Source: Lachnospira sp. UBA2821 (GTDB taxonomy: Bacteria > Bacillota > Clostridia > Lachnospirales > Lachnospiraceae). Taken from it: DNA of 49,625 bases. The position numbers were made by a program, and so were the translations under genes. Shown here in pieces: positions 23,331 through 32,464 of this stretch; the first letter of the stretch is position 1, and each line of letters starts with the position of its first letter. Where the stretch lies: NCBI GenBank assembly GCA_002351535.1, contig DEGR01000056.1:1-49625 (forward strand). The letters run 5' to 3'. The notes below the pieces were generated by a model. The model saw nothing but the letters and a program-made list of their open reading frames with translations. It did no database searches and was not told where the DNA came from.

Positions 23331-23475
23331 AAGTCCGCATACAGCGGACTTGAAATCAAGGTATCAAATCCTCTTATTGATCGACTTATCGCTCCGGTTG
23401 GCACCTTCCAATACAACATGGTTGGGGTTGCCGTGGTTTCACAGATCCTTGTATCTCCACCACTCTTAATAAGAG
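23331..23475 (-). promoter_or_regulatory. SAM-I (S-box) riboswitch with terminator before metK
   Basis: In the transcribed strand the outer P1 arm is CTCTTATTAAGAG (23463-23475). It is followed by the S-box core GGTGGAGATACAAGGATCTG, GAAACCACGGCAACC, AAGGTGCCAACCGGAGCGAT, and the closing arm AATAAGAG (about 23371-23378). A terminator stem AAGTCCGC-TGTAT-GCGGACTT plus T6 lies at 23327-23351. High SAM should stabilise the aptamer and end transcription before metK. Confidence 0.95.
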
Positions 23476-23501
23476 AAATATTTTATATATTGTCGTTGTT
23501 T

Positions 23502-23530
23502 ACTATACATCATTCATATAATGATGTCAA
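23502..23530 (-). promoter_or_regulatory. metK promoter
   Basis: On the minus strand TTGACA (23525-23530) and TATAGT (23502-23507) are separated by exactly 17 bases. The RNA would begin just before the S-box. Confidence 0.88.
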
Positions 23531-23542
23531 CAATGTTTTTTA

Positions 23543-24835
23543 TTATCCTATTTTTAATTTGAATTTCTGTTCATCATGGTCTGTAGACACTTTTTCAATC
23601 TTTGCTCCGACAGATCTCAATTTTTCCTCAAACTTCTCATATCCTCTCTGGATATATACTATATCGTCTATAGTTGTGAATCCGTCTGCAGCAAGACCCG
23701 CTATAACTAAAGCTGCACCTGCTCTTAAATCAGGCGCACTTATCTGTGTTCCTGTAAATTTATCAACACCCGTAATAATAGCAGTATTACCCTCTACTTT
23801 AATATTAGCACCCATTCTTGACAATTCATCTACATATTTGAATCTGTTCTCAAATATACTCTCCGTAACTATACTTATTCCCTGTGATAAAGCAAGTGTA
23901 ACCGCTATCTGTGGCTGCATATCTGTAGGAAATCCCGGATATGGAAGTGTCTTTACATGAGTACATTTAAGCACTTCAGGACCTATCACCCTGACAGCAT
24001 CATCATACTCTTCGATAGTACATCCAATCTCCAGAAGCTTTGCCGTAGTCGCTTCAAGATGCTTCGGAATAACGTTCTTAACAAAAATATCTCCTTTTGT
24101 AGCTGCTGCCGCAAACATAAATGTTCCTGCCTCAATCTGGTCTGGTATAACCGAATACTCTGTACCATGAAGCTTTGGTACACCCTTTATTCTTATAACA
24201 TCTGTTCCTGCACCTTTAATATTGGCACCCATACTGTTAAGCATATTGGCAACATCTACAACATGTGGCTCTTTTGCCGCATTCTCGATAATAGTATTAC
24301 CTTCTGCCATAGCTGCAGCAAGCATGACATTAATACTTGCACCTACAGACACAACATCCATATAAATGTGATTGCCGACAAGTTTCTCTGCACTTGTCAT
24401 AATCATACCATGCTCAATCTCAACTTCTGCTCCAAGTGCTTTAAATCCTTTAATATGCTGGTCTATCGGTCTGCTTCCTATGTTACATCCACCCGGTAAT
24501 GCTACTTCAGCATTATGAAATCTTCCAAGTAATGCTCCCAAAAGATAGTAAGAAGCCCGTATCTTCTTAATATACTCATAATCAACTCTTACTGAATTGA
24601 TTGTTCCTCCATATATTTCAACACAGTTTTCGCTTATTCTATTAATCTTTGCACCTATTTCCTCAATAGATTCCAAAAGTACTTTTATATCTCTTACGTC
24701 AGGCAGATTGTCAATAACAACCTTATCATCAGTCATAATAGCAGCAGCTACAATTGCAAGTGCCGCATTCTTGGCACCACTTATTCCAACTTCTCCAACA
24801 AGCGGTGTACCACCTTTAATAATGTATCGTTCCAT
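23543..24835 (-). CDS. murA: UDP-N-acetylglucosamine 1-carboxyvinyltransferase
   Basis: A 430-residue enzyme for the first committed step of peptidoglycan synthesis (enolpyruvyl transfer from PEP to UDP-GlcNAc). It has the N-terminal Lys22/Asn pair in GISGAKNAALAI and the catalytic Cys117 in LPGGCNIGSRPIDQH, the fosfomycin target. RIKGVPKLHGTEYSVIPDQIEAGTF and PYPGFPTDMQPQ are family blocks. The ATG follows GAGG by 6 bases. Firmicutes often carry two murA genes; only one is in this window. A promoter and a hairpin leader lie upstream. Confidence 0.97.
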   Translation of the reverse strand: MERYIIKGGTPLVGEVGISGAKNAALAIVAAAIMTDDKVVIDNLPDVRDIKVLLESIEEIGAKINRISENCVEIYGGTINSVRVDYEYIKKIRASYYLLGALLGRFHNAEVALPGGCNIGSRPIDQHIKGFKALGAEVEIEHGMIMTSAEKLVGNHIYMDVVSVGASINVMLAAAMAEGNTIIENAAKEPHVVDVANMLNSMGANIKGAGTDVIRIKGVPKLHGTEYSVIPDQIEAGTFMFAAAATKGDIFVKNVIPKHLEATTAKLLEIGCTIEEYDDAVRVIGPEVLKCTHVKTLPYPGFPTDMQPQIAVTLALSQGISIVTESIFENRFKYVDELSRMGANIKVEGNTAIITGVDKFTGTQISAPDLRAGAALVIAGLAADGFTTIDDIVYIQRGYEKFEEKLRSVGAKIEKVSTDHDEQKFKLKIG

Positions 24836-24971
24836 TATGCACCTCGAAATTATTCACTATTAAATATATATGTCAAATTCTAAATAAATGTAAGTTCACA
24901 AAAAAATATAGGATATAAGAATCTTATATCCTATATAGATATGATTATAGCACAATCCTTAAATTTGTAAA
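24836..24971 (-). promoter_or_regulatory. murA promoter and hairpin leader
   Basis: TTTACA (24966-24971), 16 bases, TATAAT (24944-24949) form a promoter facing murA. The RNA would begin near 24937 and immediately fold into ATATAGGATATAAG/CTTATATCCTATAT (24906-24936, 3-base loop) followed by T6 (24901-24906), a terminator-like element inside the murA leader. It may also end transcripts arriving from the M23 gene. The remaining leader to 24836 is AT-rich with nothing recognisable. Confidence 0.5.
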
Positions 24972-24986
24972 TTGTTTTTTTCAAAT

Positions 24987-25175
24987 GTTCAGAGCCAGGC
25001 AGATTAATAAATAAAAAGGCGACGTATGCCTGCATACATGAGCCTTTTTATTTATTAATCTATCCGGCGGATACGCCGAAGCGAGAAAACTTGTTTTTCG
25101 AGCTTGGCTCTGAACTATTCATGCCTGAATGCATAAATGCATTCGCAGAATGTAAATTTGCATGGCTCTGAATAG
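24987..25175 (-). repeat. Branched palindromic element after the M23 peptidase gene
   Basis: Outer arms GTTCAGAGCCA (24987-24997) and TGGCTCTGAAC (25105-25115) enclose a perfect 20-bp stem (25001-25020 with 25042-25061) tipped by GTATGC-CT-GCATAC, a stem CGGCG-GATA-CGCCG (25065-25078) and a stem near GAAAAC-TT-GTTTTTC (25082-25100). A second unit, CTATTCA/TGAATAG (25115-25121, 25169-25175), encloses GAATGCAT-AA-ATGCATTC. No ORF is present. The whole 24836-25178 gap is this element plus the murA leader. Confidence 0.7.
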
Positions 25176-25178
25176 TTA

Positions 25179-26732
25179 TTATATTATGTCGAGTGGATTA
25201 ACCTGTGAACCACCAACTATAATCTCAAAATGTACGTGTGGTCCTGTGCTGTCTCCGGTATTTCCACTAAGAGCCACTCTGTCTCCCTGACTTACCACAT
25301 CTCCGACAGACACAAGTATCTGGCTTAAATGTCCGTATCTCGTATGATTTCCATCTGAATGGGCTATTTCAACGCAATAGCCATAACCTCTTACCCATCC
25401 GGCAATAACCACTCTTCCACCACATGATGCGTTAATAGCCGTACCTACAGGGCATGCCCAGTCAACACCTTTATGTGTTGTTCCCCATCTTGCTCCAAAT
25501 CCCGAAGTAAATACTCCTCCTGCAAGTGGTTTTATATATGAAGGCGGCACTATAGTTCCCTTTTCTATAACCTTTGGACTTGCTTCCTGCACAACAGTTT
25601 CACTAATTATATTTCTTGACTTTTCCGCTCCGTCTTCATATGTCACATCAGCAACTACATTTCTTATACCCTGATTACCTTCTGATAAAACATTTTCCTC
25701 TGTAGTATATTTACTATCATTATACACATACTGTACATCAGCATTATATGTCTCCTGATACGTCTTTTGTTCTGTAACTACTACTGACAGTTCAGGCTTA
25801 GGTACTGTAACCTTAATCTGGTCTCCTATACCAATCAGCGAATCAGCCGTAAGTCCCGGATTCATTGCAAGGATTTCAGCCATATAAAGGTGATATTTCT
25901 CTGCTATCGTAGAAAGGCAGTCCCCTTCACTTACAGTATATATCTCACTTTCAGCCTTATCCTTTGTAACATCATCAACAGCCGACTGTAAATCCATAAC
26001 CTGTGACTTGTCCACATAAGTTTCCATAACCTGAATATCCTGTACAAAACTTATATCCTTAACTCCGTCTTTAGAAACATTTTGCTGTTCATCTGCAGTC
26101 TCACCTGCCAAATCAGCATTACCTGAATCACCATCTGCCGACGCAACTATACTTGTCTCTTTAGCTGCTTTTTCGGCTCTGGATGTCTCCCACGTCATAT
26201 AAGAATATGCATTATTCTCTACATTCTTCAGTCCAATCTGAAACTGATTATCTGTATCATATTTTGATTTAACAGAATTCAGTAATTCTATAACCTCTTC
26301 TTCTGTTGCAAGAGTGACAGAGTAATCATCTATTTTGACTACATAAGCCTGCTCTTTTTCATCTTCGGACTGTTTTTTTTCATTCTTAAGAACTTTATAC
26401 ATTGCATCGGTCATGGATTTTTCGTCCATAGTTGTTCCCGTTATACGGTGCTGTTCCTTTACGGAAACATCCTGTTCTACATAAGTTATACCACCATTTT
26501 CCTTATTAAGCTTTGTTCGTGCTTTATTAAGTGCATCCTGTACTTCTGTCGCATTCTTTGCAGAACCAATCTTCTTTCCATTAAGCTCTACAACATAATA
26601 TCCATCTTTTGTGTCCACTGCCGATTGTGCCGGTATCCACGGAAATGCTATTATCATTCCAAAGCTTATAGCCATAGCTGAAGCTATATATGTTATTCTG
26701 ATTTTCTTTCTATACTTTTTGTGCCTAAACAT
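25179..26732 (-). CDS. LysM-G5-M23 cell-wall metallopeptidase
   Basis: A 517-residue membrane-anchored or secreted wall hydrolase. A basic N-terminus plus hydrophobic segment (ITYIASAMAISFGMIIAFPW) is followed by about 230 residues with no clear family. A LysM peptidoglycan-binding domain (YTVSEGDCLSTIAEKYHLYM) lies near 265-310, and a G5 domain around 315-395 (YNADVQYVYNDSKYTTEENV to TVVQEASPKVIEKGT). The M23 peptidase has GFGARWGTTHKGVDW, GNHTRYGHLSQI and GPHVHFEI, which supply the zinc ligands (HxxxD and HxH). It should cut peptide cross-bridges. Related SpoIIQ-like M23 proteins act in sporulation; this one cannot be placed. The stop is followed by the branched palindromic element. Confidence 0.93.
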   Translation of the reverse strand: MFRHKKYRKKIRITYIASAMAISFGMIIAFPWIPAQSAVDTKDGYYVVELNGKKIGSAKNATEVQDALNKARTKLNKENGGITYVEQDVSVKEQHRITGTTMDEKSMTDAMYKVLKNEKKQSEDEKEQAYVVKIDDYSVTLATEEEVIELLNSVKSKYDTDNQFQIGLKNVENNAYSYMTWETSRAEKAAKETSIVASADGDSGNADLAGETADEQQNVSKDGVKDISFVQDIQVMETYVDKSQVMDLQSAVDDVTKDKAESEIYTVSEGDCLSTIAEKYHLYMAEILAMNPGLTADSLIGIGDQIKVTVPKPELSVVVTEQKTYQETYNADVQYVYNDSKYTTEENVLSEGNQGIRNVVADVTYEDGAEKSRNIISETVVQEASPKVIEKGTIVPPSYIKPLAGGVFTSGFGARWGTTHKGVDWACPVGTAINASCGGRVVIAGWVRGYGYCVEIAHSDGNHTRYGHLSQILVSVGDVVSQGDRVALSGNTGDSTGPHVHFEIIVGGSQVNPLDII

Positions 26733-26794
26733 TATTACAGACCTCTTGAAAAAATTAAACTATTTGTAACATTTTTGTAACAATCTTGATTGTA

Positions 26795-27310
26795 TCAACA
26801 ACATTCCATTTTGTAAAGTATTTTTTCAATAGTGTCCTCAACGTTCATATCTTTTTCATCTACCACTATATCTGCATATTTCTCATACATAACGGTTCTT
26901 TCATCATAAATATCTTTGAGTGTCTGACCATCCTTTGACACGACACCTCTTCCTTTTATATCACTGAGCCTTCCGTTAAGCGTATCATAATCAAGCTTAA
27001 GATACACTATCGTTGCCGTTTCTTTATAATTTTCCATCGCCCCGGTTCCATAGACGGCACTTCCACCCGTTGCAATTACAGCATTGCGGATATTAAGATT
27101 CCTGTTAACCCTGTTTTCAATTCTTATAAATCCGTCTACACCTTCCTGCTCTATAATGTCTTTAAGAAGCCTGCCCTCCTGTTCCTGAATAACAATATCC
27201 GCATCAACGAATCTGTATCCTATAATTTTCGCCAGTATAACTCCTATTGTACTTTTGCCTACTCCCGGCATTCCTATAAGAACAATATTATTTCCCTTTT
27301 TCCATTCCAT
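26795..27310 (-). CDS. aroK: Shikimate kinase
   Basis: About 171 residues; phosphorylates shikimate with ATP in the aromatic amino-acid pathway. Motifs: Walker A GMPGVGKS (residues 13-20), substrate Asp in FVDADIV, Arg in FIRIENRV, ATGGSAV, and the lid Arg in KGRGVV. Length is typical. The start is not certain: ATG at 27310 (MEWKKGNN) or 27322 overlap the end of the OLD-like gene, whose stop is at 27288, so the two genes overlap by about 20-30 bases. No other aro gene is nearby. Confidence 0.9.
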   Translation of the reverse strand: MEWKKGNNIVLIGMPGVGKSTIGVILAKIIGYRFVDADIVIQEQEGRLLKDIIEQEGVDGFIRIENRVNRNLNIRNAVIATGGSAVYGTGAMENYKETATIVYLKLDYDTLNGRLSDIKGRGVVSKDGQTLKDIYDERTVMYEKYADIVVDEKDMNVEDTIEKILYKMECC

Positions 27311-29177
27311 CTGTCTTTTCATCCTTTTTTCGATTTTCAAAATATACAAACGAATCTATCGCATCAAGTATGTTAGAAAAATTTTCTCTTGGTGCCACGT
27401 CTATATATTTCTTTAATATTTCAGTCTGTGCATCATTTCTGTACCGGCTATAGAAAATGTCAAACAGGTTATGTCCTCTGACAAATATTTTTATATTTTC
27501 CATATTCGCCTTAAGATCTTCTTTCCTGTTAATTCTGACATTCTTAATTCTGCACATTCGCTTAAAGCTTGGAAGTTTATAAAGATAATCCTTATATTTT
27601 CTCCATAGTATATTATAAAAATCTTCTTCTGATTTCACAACGCCAATCTTCGCCATAATCTTAGGGTCTAAGAAATAGTTTTCGAATGAATAATACTTTA
27701 GTACAAGAACATTTTTTGGTGTTACCCTCGGAATATTTGCAACATCCTCTTTAGCTCTCTGCCCATAATAACTGCATAGCTGCTTTACAAGGTGTTCAGG
27801 TTTCTTACCATCACTGTCTCTTATCATGAGAAACTGGTCTTTGAGATAAAGTTTATTAATATACTTAAGATTTGCATAAGTCTTTATGTTCGTACAACTG
27901 TTAGTAGGAATTATAGATACTCTCTGGAGCATTCCATTTTCATCGTATATTTCTGAATAATATTTTTCGAGCAGCAATGGAAGTCTGTTACTGTCCTGCT
28001 TGCCCTCAACGATAAATACAAAACTTACGTTCATCAAATCATTTGCCGTATATCCAAGGTCGTCAAGAATCTCATCTATATCTGTATCTTCATTTACTAT
28101 AGTGTAATAATCTTCATCAAGTGCAACCTGCTTAATCTGCTTAGAAGAAAAATTAAATAACATATTAGGTGAATGTGTTGAGAAAATAACCTGATTCTTC
28201 TTAGACAGCCTGTATAGTATTTCACTTGCTGACTTCTGAAGCTGTGGATGAAGATAACTTTCAGGGTCCTCTATCATAACTATGCATGGCATCTTACTGT
28301 TCTCCTGTATATATGTCTCAATAAGCGAAAGAAGATATATACTTTTAAGACCTGCACTCATAGTATCTATCTCGCCTTCGACATCCCTGTCCTCGTTGTA
28401 AACCACTGTATGTATTTTGAATAATTCCTCTGCATCATATCTCATCTCATATTTGACGGTCTGTGAACGTGAACCATTTTTCTTAAAGCACTGATTCACC
28501 ACATCAGCAAACTTATCAAGCTTCATATTAAACATTTTATGCTGCATAAGTTTCACTGTCTCGGTTATCGATAGCTCCTCAGGTGTTTTCTTATTAATCA
28601 CGCCTATGCATTCAAAACAGTTATTGCATTTTCTTGATTTGTCAAACATGCATCTGTGATTCTTAAGATTATCAAGTTCTTCATTGCCCTGCACCCTTAG
28701 AAGTTCATCCTCAAATTCTTTAATATTACGCTGGTTATCTATAAAATATACTTTAGGAAATATCTGTGGTATATAAGAATTATTTTTCTTAACGCCATCA
28801 TAATATTTCTTCTTGCCATCAGGCGTAATAATGCATGTAAATGTAAGTTTGCCATCCTTAAAGGAAGGAAGCCTTGAACAGAATTCGTTATACCACAAAT
28901 CATACTGCTTGTATTTTGAAACAAGACCACTCTGGTTCATCTGATATAATTCTTCTTCCTCTATATCAAGAATAATTTTTATCTCTACATTTTTTCCTTT
29001 AGTATTAAAATTATCAGTTCCAACATCATAATTGCCGGCAACTGCCCTGATTGCATCTAACACAACTGTTTTACCGGTATTATTCCTTCCGACAAGGATA
29101 AATGCATTTTCTACATCCTTCACCTCCATGTGACGGACTGACTTAAAATTATCTATTGAAATATAGCTTATTCTCAT
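27288..29177 (-). CDS. OLD-like ATPase with TOPRIM nuclease domain and a Cys4 cluster
   Basis: A 629-residue protein of the OLD architecture: SMC/RecF-like ATPase then TOPRIM. Walker A is GRNNTGKT (30-37), the ABC signature MSAGLKS (about 273), Walker B IVMIEDPE and HPQL then STHSPNM. The TOPRIM part has VFIVEGKQD (Glu391) and IRDSDG (DxD near 454). Within the ATPase lobe, Cys176, 184, 187 and 190 form C-x7-C-x2-C-x2-C, a probable zinc site unusual for OLD. ATG at 29177 is 6 bases after GGAGG. OLD proteins are ATP-dependent DNA nucleases, often phage defence. The locus here is housekeeping, with no mobile genes next to it. Confidence 0.82.
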   Translation of the reverse strand: MRISYISIDNFKSVRHMEVKDVENAFILVGRNNTGKTVVLDAIRAVAGNYDVGTDNFNTKGKNVEIKIILDIEEEELYQMNQSGLVSKYKQYDLWYNEFCSRLPSFKDGKLTFTCIITPDGKKKYYDGVKKNNSYIPQIFPKVYFIDNQRNIKEFEDELLRVQGNEELDNLKNHRCMFDKSRKCNNCFECIGVINKKTPEELSITETVKLMQHKMFNMKLDKFADVVNQCFKKNGSRSQTVKYEMRYDAEELFKIHTVVYNEDRDVEGEIDTMSAGLKSIYLLSLIETYIQENSKMPCIVMIEDPESYLHPQLQKSASEILYRLSKKNQVIFSTHSPNMLFNFSSKQIKQVALDEDYYTIVNEDTDIDEILDDLGYTANDLMNVSFVFIVEGKQDSNRLPLLLEKYYSEIYDENGMLQRVSIIPTNSCTNIKTYANLKYINKLYLKDQFLMIRDSDGKKPEHLVKQLCSYYGQRAKEDVANIPRVTPKNVLVLKYYSFENYFLDPKIMAKIGVVKSEEDFYNILWRKYKDYLYKLPSFKRMCRIKNVRINRKEDLKANMENIKIFVRGHNLFDIFYSRYRNDAQTEILKKYIDVAPRENFSNILDAIDSFVYFENRKKDEKTDGMEKGK

Positions 29178-29228
29178 ACACATCCTCCAATCCATATACT
29201 TTATTAACACCCGGTTAAAATAATGACC

Positions 29229-29804
29229 TCATCTCTTCCTTTTTTTCTTTCTTACGGAATATCCGAATGTTCCCTTTTTCTTGCCCAGCTCATAATATTC
29301 TCCATGTGAATACGCCACAAGCCCTGCTTTGGAAAGTTCGAATTTGCCTTTTTCATCCATATATTTTTCATCAACTGTAACACCCACAACCTCTGCGATA
29401 AACATGTGATGTGAACCGAGCTTCTCTATCTTCTTAACCCTGCACTCAATATTAACAGGACTTTCATCTATCCCCGGTGCTTTTACATATTTAGATTCTA
29501 ACGGAGTAAGTCCTGTATCTGCAAACTTGTCAACATCTCTTCCTGATTTCACCCCACAGTAATCAGTCGCTTTGACAAGATTATTTGTAACAAGATTCAC
29601 AACAAACTCTTTACTGTCTTTAATTATATCATAAGAATATCTCTCAGGTCTCACAGAAATGTATAACATAGCCGGTGAAGTACATATAGTTCCGCACCAT
29701 GCAACTGTTATTATATTTGGTTTTTCTCCATCTCTCTGGCAACTGACCATAACCGCAGGAACAGGATATACCATATTACCGGCTTTCCAATATTGTTTTG
29801 ACAT
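29229..29804 (-). CDS. Flavin reductase-like FMN-binding protein
   Basis: A 191-residue protein of the flavoredoxin/flavin reductase-like fold. Typical blocks are YPVPAVMVSC, ITVAWCGTICTSPAMLYISVRPERYSY, KEFVVNLVT and the N-terminal half of the FMN site. The mid region DYCGVKSGRDVDKF matches the conserved CG-x-x-S-G-R-D-x-DKF block. It binds FMN and probably moves electrons or reduces flavin; the partner is unknown. ATG at 29804 follows GAGG by 6 bases. A short basic C-terminus (KKKRKR) is present. It lies upstream of the OLD-like gene by about 50 bases and may share its transcript. Confidence 0.92.
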   Translation of the reverse strand: MSKQYWKAGNMVYPVPAVMVSCQRDGEKPNIITVAWCGTICTSPAMLYISVRPERYSYDIIKDSKEFVVNLVTNNLVKATDYCGVKSGRDVDKFADTGLTPLESKYVKAPGIDESPVNIECRVKKIEKLGSHHMFIAEVVGVTVDEKYMDEKGKFELSKAGLVAYSHGEYYELGKKKGTFGYSVRKKKRKR

Positions 29805-29925
29805 GATTTTCCTCATTTCCCAAATTAGTCCAAATGTTCAAGTTTTCAAGTTTTCTATTTCGATATTATTACCAATGTATCAACTATAATTATATCATAA
29901 GATAATCATCATAGAAAGTGGCTTT

Positions 29926-29973
29926 AAAAAAGAGCACAGCAACTATTTTCCAATTGCTGTACTCTCATTACAT
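29926..29973 (-). terminator. leuS terminator
   Basis: On the minus strand GAGTACAGCAA-loop-TTGCTGTGCTC is followed by TTTTTT. It lies between leuS and the flavin reductase gene. Confidence 0.88.
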
Positions 29974-30032
29974 ATCAATATTCAGTTTTTATGATGCAGG
30001 CATATAAAGGTCTTTCACCTACATAATCCTGC

Positions 30033-32447
30033 TTATTTCATTACAATGTTAACAATTCTTCCCGGTACATAGATTTCTTTTATAACATTTCCTGTAAGTT
30101 TGTCAGCAATTGTTTCTTTTGCTTTGGCAATTACTTCATCTTTAGGATCATCTTTGTTAATTCCGAGTGTTGCTTTTGTCTTACCATTAATCTGAACTGC
30201 TATCTCAACTGAATTCTCAACACATTTTGCTTCATCATATGTTGGCCATGGTTCAAAAGCAATAGTATTGTCATGGCCTAATATCTGCCATATCTCTTCA
30301 CCAACATGAGGACATATACATGAAAGCATCTTAATAAGACCTTCTGCATACTCTCTAGGACATTTTCCTACTTTATATACTTCATTTACAAATATCATCA
30401 TCTGGCTGATTGCTGTATTATAACCAAGAGACTCAAAGTCATTTGTGACTTTCTTAACTGTCTGGTGATACAGCTTCTCAAGCGTTCCGCCTGATTCTTC
30501 AGTAATATTTTCTTCGTCAGTAAAGAAATTCCATACTCTTGTTATGAAACGTCTTGCTCCCTGTACATTATTGTCATTCCATGGCTTAGATACCTCAAGT
30601 GGTCCCATGAACATCTCATACAGGCGAAGTGTATCTGCTCCGTATTCCTCAACAACATCACTTGGATTTACTACGAATTCAGGGAATCTCTTACCCATCT
30701 TAATTCCATTGGAACCAAGAATCATACCCTGATGAACAAGTTTCTTGAAAGGCTCCTTAACCGGTGATAAACCTTCATCGTAAAGGAATCTGTTCCATAT
30801 TCTTGAGTACATAAGATGTCCTACTGCATGTTCCGGACCTCCGACATACAAATCTACAGGTAACCAGTGCTTCAAAAGCTCCTGATTGGCAAATTCTTTA
30901 TCATTATGTGGGTCTATATATCTCATATAGTACCATGATGAACCTGCTGAACCCGGCATAGTAGAAGTCTCACGTGTTCCCTTCACACCATTTCTGTCAT
31001 ATTTCTTCCACTCTGTTGCATTTTCAAGTGGTGCTTTTCCGTTCTTGCCTTTGTAATCTTCAAGCTCTGGAAGAACGAGTGGAAGCTCATCATCAGGAAG
31101 GAAATATATTGAACCATCCTCTTTATATACACAAGGAACAGGCTCACCCCAATATCTCTGACGTGCAAATATCCACTCACGGAAACGGTAGTTGACTTTT
31201 CTTCTTGCCACTCCCATTCCTTCAAGTTTGGTTGTAATAGCCTCTTTAGCTTCCTCAACTGTAAGTCCTGTGAATTCCTCTGAATTAAGAAGTCGGCATC
31301 CTTTACCAAGATAATCCTGCTTCTCAAATGCTTTCTCGGATACGTCAGCTCCGTCTATTACCTGAATCATAGGTATGTTATGAACCTGTGCGTACTCAAA
31401 ATCCCTCTGGTCATGACTAGGAACAGCCATAACCGCTCCTGTACCATAACTTGCAAGTACAAAGTCACCGATAAATACAGGAACTTCTTTTCCATTAACA
31501 GGGTTTACTGCATATATTCCTTTAAGGCAGCATCCTGATTTTGTCTTATTAAGCTCAGTACGGTCCATATCACTCTTTTTAACAGTCTCATCTATGTATG
31601 CCTGAACTTCTTCTTTATTCTCGACTCTGTCCATAAGACCTTTCACTATATCTCCGTCAGGAGCAAGAACCATGAACGTGATTCCGTATATTGTCTCAAT
31701 ACATGTTGTAAATATTGAAAAATCTCCACCGCCGACTATCTTAAAATCGACCTCAACACCTGTACTCTTACCAATCCAGTTACGCTGAATCTCCTTAGTA
31801 GACTCAGGCCAGTCAATTTCTTCAAGTCCGTCTAACAATTTCTCTGCAAAAGCTGCCTGGTCAATAACCCACTGCTTCATATTCTTTCTTACAACAGGGT
31901 ATCCGCCTCGCTCACTCTTTCCATCGATAACTTCATCATTAGAAAGAACTGTTCCAAGTTCCTCACACCAGTTAACAGGCATGTCTATATATTTTGCATA
32001 CCCTGCTTCATATAACTTCTTGAATATCCACTGTGTCCATTTGTAGAATTCAGGGTCACTTGTTGCAACCATCTTAGACCAGTCATAATCAAATCCAAGT
32101 TCTTTAAGCTGCTTTGAAAATGTTTTAATATTTTCCTGGGTAAATCCATTTGGATGGTTTCCTGTATTTACGGCATACTGCTCAGCAGGAAGTCCAAATG
32201 AGTCATAACCCATAGGATGAAGAACATTATAGCCCTGCATCCTTTTCATTCTTGACATAATATCTGTAGCTGTGTATCCCTCAGGGTGTCCTGCATGAAG
32301 TCCTACTCCTGATGGGTATGGAAACATATCAAGCGCATAATATTTTGGCTTTGAAAAATCCCATACATCTGTTTTGAAAGTCTCGTTTTCTTCCCAGTAT
32401 TTCTGCCATTTTTTCTCTATTTTCTTAGGATTATACTGTGTTTTCAT
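30033..32447 (-). CDS. leuS: Leucyl-tRNA synthetase
   Basis: An 804-residue class I synthetase. The HIGH block is YPSGVGLHAGHPEGY, and the second ATP motif is KMGKR (near residue 582) instead of KMSKS, a form seen in many clostridial LeuRS. An editing (CP1) domain of about 200 residues lies between (GTGAVMAVPSHDQRDFEYA, the threonine-rich editing pocket). The C-terminal part is the anticodon-binding domain (VQINGKTKATLGI). GGAAGG precedes the ATG. It is 17 bases after pgi, in one transcript. No T-box leader is present, so tRNA-Leu control is not evident. Confidence 0.97.
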   Translation of the reverse strand: MKTQYNPKKIEKKWQKYWEENETFKTDVWDFSKPKYYALDMFPYPSGVGLHAGHPEGYTATDIMSRMKRMQGYNVLHPMGYDSFGLPAEQYAVNTGNHPNGFTQENIKTFSKQLKELGFDYDWSKMVATSDPEFYKWTQWIFKKLYEAGYAKYIDMPVNWCEELGTVLSNDEVIDGKSERGGYPVVRKNMKQWVIDQAAFAEKLLDGLEEIDWPESTKEIQRNWIGKSTGVEVDFKIVGGGDFSIFTTCIETIYGITFMVLAPDGDIVKGLMDRVENKEEVQAYIDETVKKSDMDRTELNKTKSGCCLKGIYAVNPVNGKEVPVFIGDFVLASYGTGAVMAVPSHDQRDFEYAQVHNIPMIQVIDGADVSEKAFEKQDYLGKGCRLLNSEEFTGLTVEEAKEAITTKLEGMGVARRKVNYRFREWIFARQRYWGEPVPCVYKEDGSIYFLPDDELPLVLPELEDYKGKNGKAPLENATEWKKYDRNGVKGTRETSTMPGSAGSSWYYMRYIDPHNDKEFANQELLKHWLPVDLYVGGPEHAVGHLMYSRIWNRFLYDEGLSPVKEPFKKLVHQGMILGSNGIKMGKRFPEFVVNPSDVVEEYGADTLRLYEMFMGPLEVSKPWNDNNVQGARRFITRVWNFFTDEENITEESGGTLEKLYHQTVKKVTNDFESLGYNTAISQMMIFVNEVYKVGKCPREYAEGLIKMLSCICPHVGEEIWQILGHDNTIAFEPWPTYDEAKCVENSVEIAVQINGKTKATLGINKDDPKDEVIAKAKETIADKLTGNVIKEIYVPGRIVNIVMK

Positions 32448-32464
32448 CGTCTATACCTTCCAAA

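Noticed and set aside
23957..24499. A 180-codon plus-strand open frame inside murA
   Set aside because: Cys/His/Asn-rich antisense shadow of murA with no ribosome binding site.
27288..29816. Defence island around the OLD-like gene
   Set aside because: Neighbours are flavin reductase, shikimate kinase and a wall peptidase; no partner such as GajB, a methylase or a toxin-antitoxin pair is present.
30033..32464. T-box leader for leuS
   Set aside because: leuS is only 17 bases after pgi and no T-box elements occur there; KMGKR in place of KMSKS is a known clostridial form, not a defect.
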